From Thermococcus sp. (lineage in GTDB: Archaea; Methanobacteriota_B; Thermococci; Thermococcales; Thermococcaceae): a stretch of DNA of 9,179 nt. Shown piece by piece: positions 6,872 to 9,179 of the stretch. Position numbers and translations under genes: made by a program. Below the pieces are notes generated by a model, which saw only the letters and a list, made by a program, of their open reading frames with translations, was not told where the DNA came from and made no database searches. Location of the stretch: the NCBI GenBank assembly GCA_026987155.1, contig JALSNG010000077.1, forward strand, positions 1 to 9,179, read 5' to 3'. How positions within the stretch are numbered: the first letter of the stretch is position 1; each line of letters starts with the position of its first letter.

Positions 6872-7777
6872 TCATCCCAACATGTCGTTGAGGGCGGCGT
6901 TTATGGAGTCCATAATGCTGGTTTGAACCTTTTCCTCGTAGCTCGCTATTTTCACGGTGTATTCCCTTCCAAAGAGCCTCAGGTTGAGGAATATATCGGC
7001 CTTGACAGTGCTCTTTTCTCCCCTCTCCACATGGATCGCCCAGACCTTTGGCAGGGTCCCCTCATCTATTGTGAGTGTCACGTTTAGGGTGGCGTAGCCC
7101 TTTGCCGGCATGATTAAGGCCCTCTCCGTGCTTCCATAGCCAACTTTAACACCGTTGGCGTACAGATCAAAGCTTGCGTTTGCAACCGGTAGGGGATAGC
7201 TGTTGGGGTTGTAAAACTTCATGTGAACTATTAGAAGGGCCTTCCCCCTTTTCTCTCCCAGCCACTCAACCTTTGTTCCGAGCAGCGAGGGGGTTTTGAA
7301 GAGGCCGTTCAAGTATTCTTTGCTCTCCGCGGTAAAATTAAGCTTTTCGAGGATCTTCTCCGAGATGTTCTCCTTTATCTCCGAGTTGATTGGAATTATC
7401 CACAAGACGTTCCCTCGGAGGATTATTTCGACGTTCCCCTTCTCTCCGTTGTTCAGATAGTTAACGAGGGCCCTCACCAGGTTGTGGTTGTCCAAGAGCA
7501 GTGAGAGGGTCAGGTTGTTCTTCGTGCTTCCGTATTTGAATCCCTCTATCCACGCCACTTTAACTCCGGTGAAATTGATGGAGAGCTCTTTCACACTAAC
7601 CGGGACCATCAGGGGGTGCCTTAAATTGGCGTTGATTACTATCTCGCTCGTCTTTTCATTTACTTTCCCCCATCTCGCCTCAACTTGAGGTTCCGCCGTT
7701 GTTACGGCGTAGGCCACGTAGCCCATCCACAGTAGGAACAGCAGGATGGCCACTATGATCAGGGTTTTAAGGTTCAT
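6872..7777 (-). CDS. Membrane-anchored protein with two LEA-2/WHy-like domains
   Basis: A 301-residue protein with one N-terminal membrane segment (residues 5-25), which should anchor a roughly 275-residue domain region outside the cytoplasm. Two beta-rich repeats resemble the LEA-2/WHy (LEA14-like) fold. The first covers about 45-125, with INANLRHP followed by VPVSVKEL. The second covers about 180-270 and is the clearer, with FYNPNSYPLPV at 188-198, LYANGVKVGYG at 205-215 and a closing run of alternating hydrophobics. LEA-2 domains in archaea and bacteria are often on exported or lipid-associated proteins, but the exact role is unknown. Several NxS/T sequons (for example NFT, NLT, NVT) would allow N-glycosylation if it is outside. 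I chose the ATG at 7777 over the GTG at 7786 because GGTGA sits 5 bases before the ATG and nothing suitable precedes the GTG. It is the first gene of the minus-strand operon. Confidence 0.82.
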   Translation of the reverse strand: MNLKTLIIVAILLFLLWMGYVAYAVTTAEPQVEARWGKVNEKTSEIVINANLRHPLMVPVSVKELSINFTGVKVAWIEGFKYGSTKNNLTLSLLLDNHNLVRALVNYLNNGEKGNVEIILRGNVLWIIPINSEIKENISEKILEKLNFTAESKEYLNGLFKTPSLLGTKVEWLGEKRGKALLIVHMKFYNPNSYPLPVANASFDLYANGVKVGYGSTERALIMPAKGYATLNVTLTIDEGTLPKVWAIHVERGEKSTVKADIFLNLRLFGREYTVKIASYEEKVQTSIMDSINAALNDMLG

Positions 7778-7799
7778 TTTTCTCACCGGTTATTTTCAT
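7767..7799 (-). CDS. Possible 10-codon upstream ORF overlapping the operon's first start codon
   Basis: An ATG at 7799 opens a 10-residue reading frame (MKITGEKNEP) that ends with TAA at 7767-7769, overlapping the ATG of the LEA-like gene in another frame. It has its own SD-like run, GGGGGAG, 5 bases upstream. It would be on the mRNA only if transcription starts upstream of about 7805, that is from the TATA-like element near 7832-7838 and not from the one at 7811-7818. It may be a translational control element or chance. Confidence 0.2.
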   Translation of the reverse strand: MKITGEKNEP

Positions 7800-7810
7800 G
7801 GTCTCTCCCC

Positions 7811-7852
7811 CTTTAAAGCTTTTAGAATTCGTTTAAATCGCTAAATTTAAAA
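7811..7852. promoter_or_regulatory. AT-rich divergent promoter region between the minus-strand operon and carS
   Basis: The gap between the two divergent start codons (7778-7884) contains three TATA-like elements. CTTTAAAG at 7811-7818 is palindromic and would start minus-strand transcription near 7789, just ahead of the GGTGA ribosome site. TTTAAAT at 7832-7838 could serve either direction, giving a plus-strand start near 7860. AAATTTAAAA at 7843-7852 would start carS near 7873. No recognised regulator site was seen. Which TATA is used decides whether the small upstream ORF at 7767-7799 is transcribed. Confidence 0.5.
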
Positions 7853-7884
7853 CTCCACCTGATGACTGCTCTTGGGGTGGATAG

Positions 7885-8397
7885 ATGGGATTGTCTGGAC
7901 TCCTCTGGGCCATGTGGTACATACTTCCCGCTTACGTTGCCAACGGCTCACCGGTAATAGTCGGGGGTGGGAGGCCAATAGACGGGGGCCGAGTCTGGCA
8001 TGATGGGAGGAGGCTCTTCGGGGATGGAAAGACTTGGAGGGGCTTCTTTGGTGGCGTTCTCTTTGGGACCCTTACTGGTGTCGTCCAATACATTCTCACC
8101 CCGGGCTTTTACGGTTCGCTCAAGATCGCCATCGAACTCGCGTTTCTGCTCTCTTTTGGCGCTCTGGTCGGAGATCTCGTGGGTAGCTTCCTGAAGAGGC
8201 GCGTCAACCTGCCACGCGGGGCCCCGGCTATAGGCCTCGATCAGCTTGGCTTTCTTCTCTCTGCCTTGGCCTTCGCCTATCCCGTTAAGGCCCTATCCTC
8301 GGGCCAGATGCTCTTCGTTCTTATAGTCACGCCTTTCATCCACTGGGGCGCCAACTACTTCGCCTACAGGATGGGCTGGAAGAGCGTACCGTGGTAA
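7885..8397 (+). CDS. carS: CDP-archaeol synthase (CTP:digeranylgeranylglyceryl phosphate cytidylyltransferase)
   Basis: This 170-residue integral membrane enzyme transfers CMP from CTP to 2,3-di-O-geranylgeranylglyceryl phosphate, giving CDP-archaeol, the common precursor of archaeal polar lipid head groups. The family (formerly DUF46, related to bacterial CdsA) is recognised by PAYVANGSPVI at 15-25, FGDGKTWRG at 45-53, GDLVGSFLKRR at 96-106 and PRGAPAIGLDQLGF at 110-123. Hydrophobic segments near 3-20, 54-72, 82-100, 118-135 and 140-158 fit the five-helix core known for the family. All motifs are intact and the length is usual. GGGGTGG at 7874-7880 precedes the ATG. It is divergent from the operon that holds the two UPF0104 membrane proteins, which hints at shared membrane-lipid context but proves nothing. 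Confidence 0.96.
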   Translation: MGLSGLLWAMWYILPAYVANGSPVIVGGGRPIDGGRVWHDGRRLFGDGKTWRGFFGGVLFGTLTGVVQYILTPGFYGSLKIAIELAFLLSFGALVGDLVGSFLKRRVNLPRGAPAIGLDQLGFLLSALAFAYPVKALSSGQMLFVLIVTPFIHWGANYFAYRMGWKSVPW

Positions 8398-8417
8398 TGG
8401 ATTGTCACTTCTACAAC

Positions 8418-8433
8418 TTTGTTTTGATTTTTT
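8418..8433 (+). terminator. T-rich transcription terminator after carS
   Basis: Twenty bases after the carS stop codon, the plus strand reads TTTGTTTTGATTTTTT (14 of 16 bases T), the kind of U-rich tract that ends transcription in Thermococcales without a hairpin. It separates carS from the next promoter. Confidence 0.55.
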
Positions 8434-8464
8434 GAATGTAGTAATCAAACACTTTTACACAATG

Positions 8465-8472
8465 TTTAAATA
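8465..8472 (+). promoter_or_regulatory. TATA box of the secreted orphan gene
   Basis: TTTAAATA at 8465-8472 lies in a very AT-rich stretch (14 G/C in the 60 bases 8461-8520 by hand count). A start about 25 bases downstream would be near 8493, leaving a leader of roughly 24 bases that carries the ribosome site. Confidence 0.5.
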
Positions 8473-8504
8473 TCTGTAATTGAAAAAAATCTTGATAAAT
8501 ACAT

Positions 8505-8513
8505 GGAGGTGAT
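8505..8513 (+). promoter_or_regulatory. Perfect Shine-Dalgarno sequence of the secreted orphan gene
   Basis: GGAGGTGAT matches the full anti-Shine-Dalgarno end of archaeal 16S rRNA and sits 3 bases before the ATG at 8517. It is the strongest ribosome site in the window and argues that this small, unfamiliar ORF is really translated. Confidence 0.75.
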
Positions 8514-8516
8514 TCT

Positions 8517-8909
8517 ATGAAAAGGGTGGTAGTACTGTTGTTTATCTTAGGGATGGTTTTTTCAACATGGCATTTGGGAATAGTTAGTGCAGATTCTACA
8601 CTATCCCCACTTCCATCTGGGGCGTATTCTAAACTAAAATTTGTGAAGCCAGATTACGATTCCAATTATTATGTGAACAGTAAGTCCCAGCGTGTAAAAA
8701 ATGAGCTCGAGGTAGTTGGTGGGCCATACCAGGGAGGTGTACGAGTTATTGGCAAACTTAGTGGATTTCCCGTTTCAGGAGGGGGTATTGATGAGGGGAT
8801 ATCTTCAATGAGCGCGGAGGAATATTTAAATGCTGGAAGGGTTGCCATGGGTGGATATGAAGGAGGAGGTGGGCATTATATGGAACTCTGGGAGGAATAT
8901 ACTAATTAG
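8517..8909 (+). CDS. Small secreted protein of unknown function, AT-rich orphan
   Basis: A 130-residue protein that I do not recognise. It opens with a clear Sec signal peptide: MKR, then a hydrophobic core (residues 4-22), then VSA at 23-25, giving likely cleavage before D26. The mature part (about 105 residues) has no cysteine and no further membrane segment. It begins with a Ser/Pro-rich stretch, then a Tyr/Lys-rich stretch, followed by Gly-rich runs (GGPYQGG near 68-74, SGGGI, and GGYEGGGGHY near 112-121) and an acidic aromatic tail (ELWEEYTN). Promoter, perfect SD and signal peptide all support a real gene. Its codons (ATA, AAA, TTA, GTA) and base composition are more AT-rich than its neighbours (22 of 60 G/C at 8641-8700 against 31 of 60 at 8041-8100 in carS), consistent with recent acquisition. 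It might be a secreted peptide precursor, an envelope protein, or a truncated remnant of a longer exported protein. Confidence 0.72.
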   Translation: MKRVVVLLFILGMVFSTWHLGIVSADSTLSPLPSGAYSKLKFVKPDYDSNYYVNSKSQRVKNELEVVGGPYQGGVRVIGKLSGFPVSGGGIDEGISSMSAEEYLNAGRVAMGGYEGGGGHYMELWEEYTN

Positions 8910-9022
8910 CAATGAGGTGTTAATTTTATTTTTTGTCGTCGGAGTATGTTCGGTTTTCTGTAATGGGGACTATGATGAGGTTAACTTTTTAACCTCCCAC
9001 CTAACTTTCTCTGGTGGTATGA
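8910..9022 (+). other. AT-rich intergenic stretch, possible gene relic
   Basis: One reading frame across this gap encodes a strongly hydrophobic, signal-peptide-like run with two cysteines (LILFFVVGVCSVFCNG, about 8921-8968), preceded by GAGGTG at 8914-8919. No ATG, GTG or TTG is at a proper distance after that SD-like run (only a rare ATT at 8923), and the frame runs straight into the MoaD gene out of phase. It could be the remains of a second small secreted protein or simply AT-rich sequence. The stretch ends with the inverted repeat at 8977-8996. Confidence 0.25.
8977..8996. repeat. Perfect 8-base inverted repeat upstream of moaD, candidate operator
   Basis: GAGGTTAA at 8977-8984 and TTAACCTC at 8989-8996 are exact reverse complements separated by 4 bases (CTTT). 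The centre contains TTTTTAA (8986-8992), which could itself be the moaD TATA box; in that case a bound dimeric regulator would block TBP/TFB. If transcription starts farther upstream, for example from the AT-rich run near 8921-8932, the repeat would instead form a hairpin in the leader. It does not match a Thermococcales operator consensus that I know. Confidence 0.5.
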
Positions 9023-9179
9023 ATGAGGATAAAGGTCCGCTACTTCGCCCGCTACCGCTCCCTCGTTGGCAAAAGCGAGGAGGAGCTTGAGGTTCCTGAG
9101 GGAATCACGGTGGGGGAGCTGATAGAGGTTCTCAAGGAAATACACAATGTTCTCAGAAACGAGGTATTCGCCGAGGAGG
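9023..9179 (+). CDS. moaD: MoaD/ThiS-family ubiquitin-like sulfur carrier, N-terminal part
   Basis: The first 52 residues of a gene cut by the window end. The protein opens with MRIKVRYFARYRSLVGKSEE, then LEVPEGITVGELIEVL. That is the beta-grasp start of MoaD: a first strand, an FAxxR turn, a second strand, and a TVGEL helix start. MoaD carries sulfur as a C-terminal thiocarboxylate to build the dithiolene of the molybdenum or tungsten pterin cofactor, important in Thermococcales for tungsten oxidoreductases. The decisive C-terminal Gly-Gly is outside the window, so a SAMP- or ThiS-type role in protein modification or tRNA thiolation remains possible. GGTGGT at 9013-9018 is a plausible SD, 4 bases before the ATG. 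A nearby ATG at 9019 is in another frame. Base composition returns to the GC-richer norm here. Confidence 0.85.
   Translation, partial: MRIKVRYFARYRSLVGKSEEELEVPEGITVGELIEVLKEIHNVLRNEVFAEE

Noticed and set aside
7860..7884. TGATGA at 7860-7865 as box C of a guide RNA ahead of carS
   Set aside because: No downstream CTGA before the carS coding region and no k-turn partner.
8972..9020. ATGATGA at 8972-8978 as box C of a C/D box guide RNA
   Set aside because: No CTGA box D or D' follows at a suitable distance, and the sequence is better explained by the inverted repeat.
8830..9090. An 86-codon plus-strand frame bridging the orphan gene and moaD
   Set aside because: Its start lies inside the orphan gene in another frame and its end is moaD read out of phase; only the middle hydrophobic part may be a relic and is noted separately.

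Overview
The window looks like chromosomal DNA from a hyperthermophilic euryarchaeon of the order Thermococcales, most likely Thermococcus. The grounds are the protein repertoire (Kae1 with Pyrococcus-type residue numbering, CDP-archaeol synthase, an ADP-forming acyl-CoA synthetase alpha subunit, an archaeal NSUN6-type methyltransferase, a DUF835 protein), many GGTGA/GGAGGTGAT ribosome binding sites, TTTATA/TTTAAA-type TATA boxes, and genes that overlap by 4 to 38 bases. No tRNA, rRNA, CRISPR array, insertion sequence or integrase gene was seen. This is a species-level guess from protein content, not a database match.

Layout. Positions 1-387 hold the 3' end of an ADP-forming acyl-CoA synthetase alpha subunit. 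A short intergenic region carries a TATA box so close to the next ATG that the kae1 mRNA should be leaderless. kae1 (486-1463) overlaps a membrane-anchored DUF835 gene (1454-2251). That gene runs tail-to-tail, with a 17-base overlap, into the end of a long minus-strand operon. The operon reads from about 7777 down to 2235: a membrane-anchored two-domain LEA-2/WHy-like protein, a conserved hypothetical protein, an NSUN6-like tRNA m5C methyltransferase, two tandem paralogues of the UPF0104/lysylphosphatidylglycerol-synthase transmembrane family, and NAD kinase. Every adjacent pair overlaps or nearly so. Divergently across a roughly 100-base AT-rich promoter region lies carS (7885-8397), which makes CDP-archaeol.

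After carS the base composition drops sharply. Positions 8398 to about 9020 hold a T-rich terminator, an isolated AT-rich gene for a small secreted protein with a perfect Shine-Dalgarno sequence (8517-8909), and a further AT-rich stretch ending in a perfect 8-base inverted repeat just before a MoaD-type ubiquitin-like gene (9023 to the window end).

Functionally, the window joins tRNA modification (t6A by Kae1/KEOPS, m5C72 by NSUN6), archaeal lipid and envelope functions (CarS, two flippase-like membrane proteins, an anchored LEA-like protein) and cofactor metabolism (NAD kinase, MoaD). Most of it is ordinary housekeeping sequence. The parts most likely to hold something undescribed are the low-GC secreted orphan and its surroundings, the paired UPF0104 proteins beside lipid synthesis, and the uncharacterised LEA-like and hypothetical proteins that head the operon.
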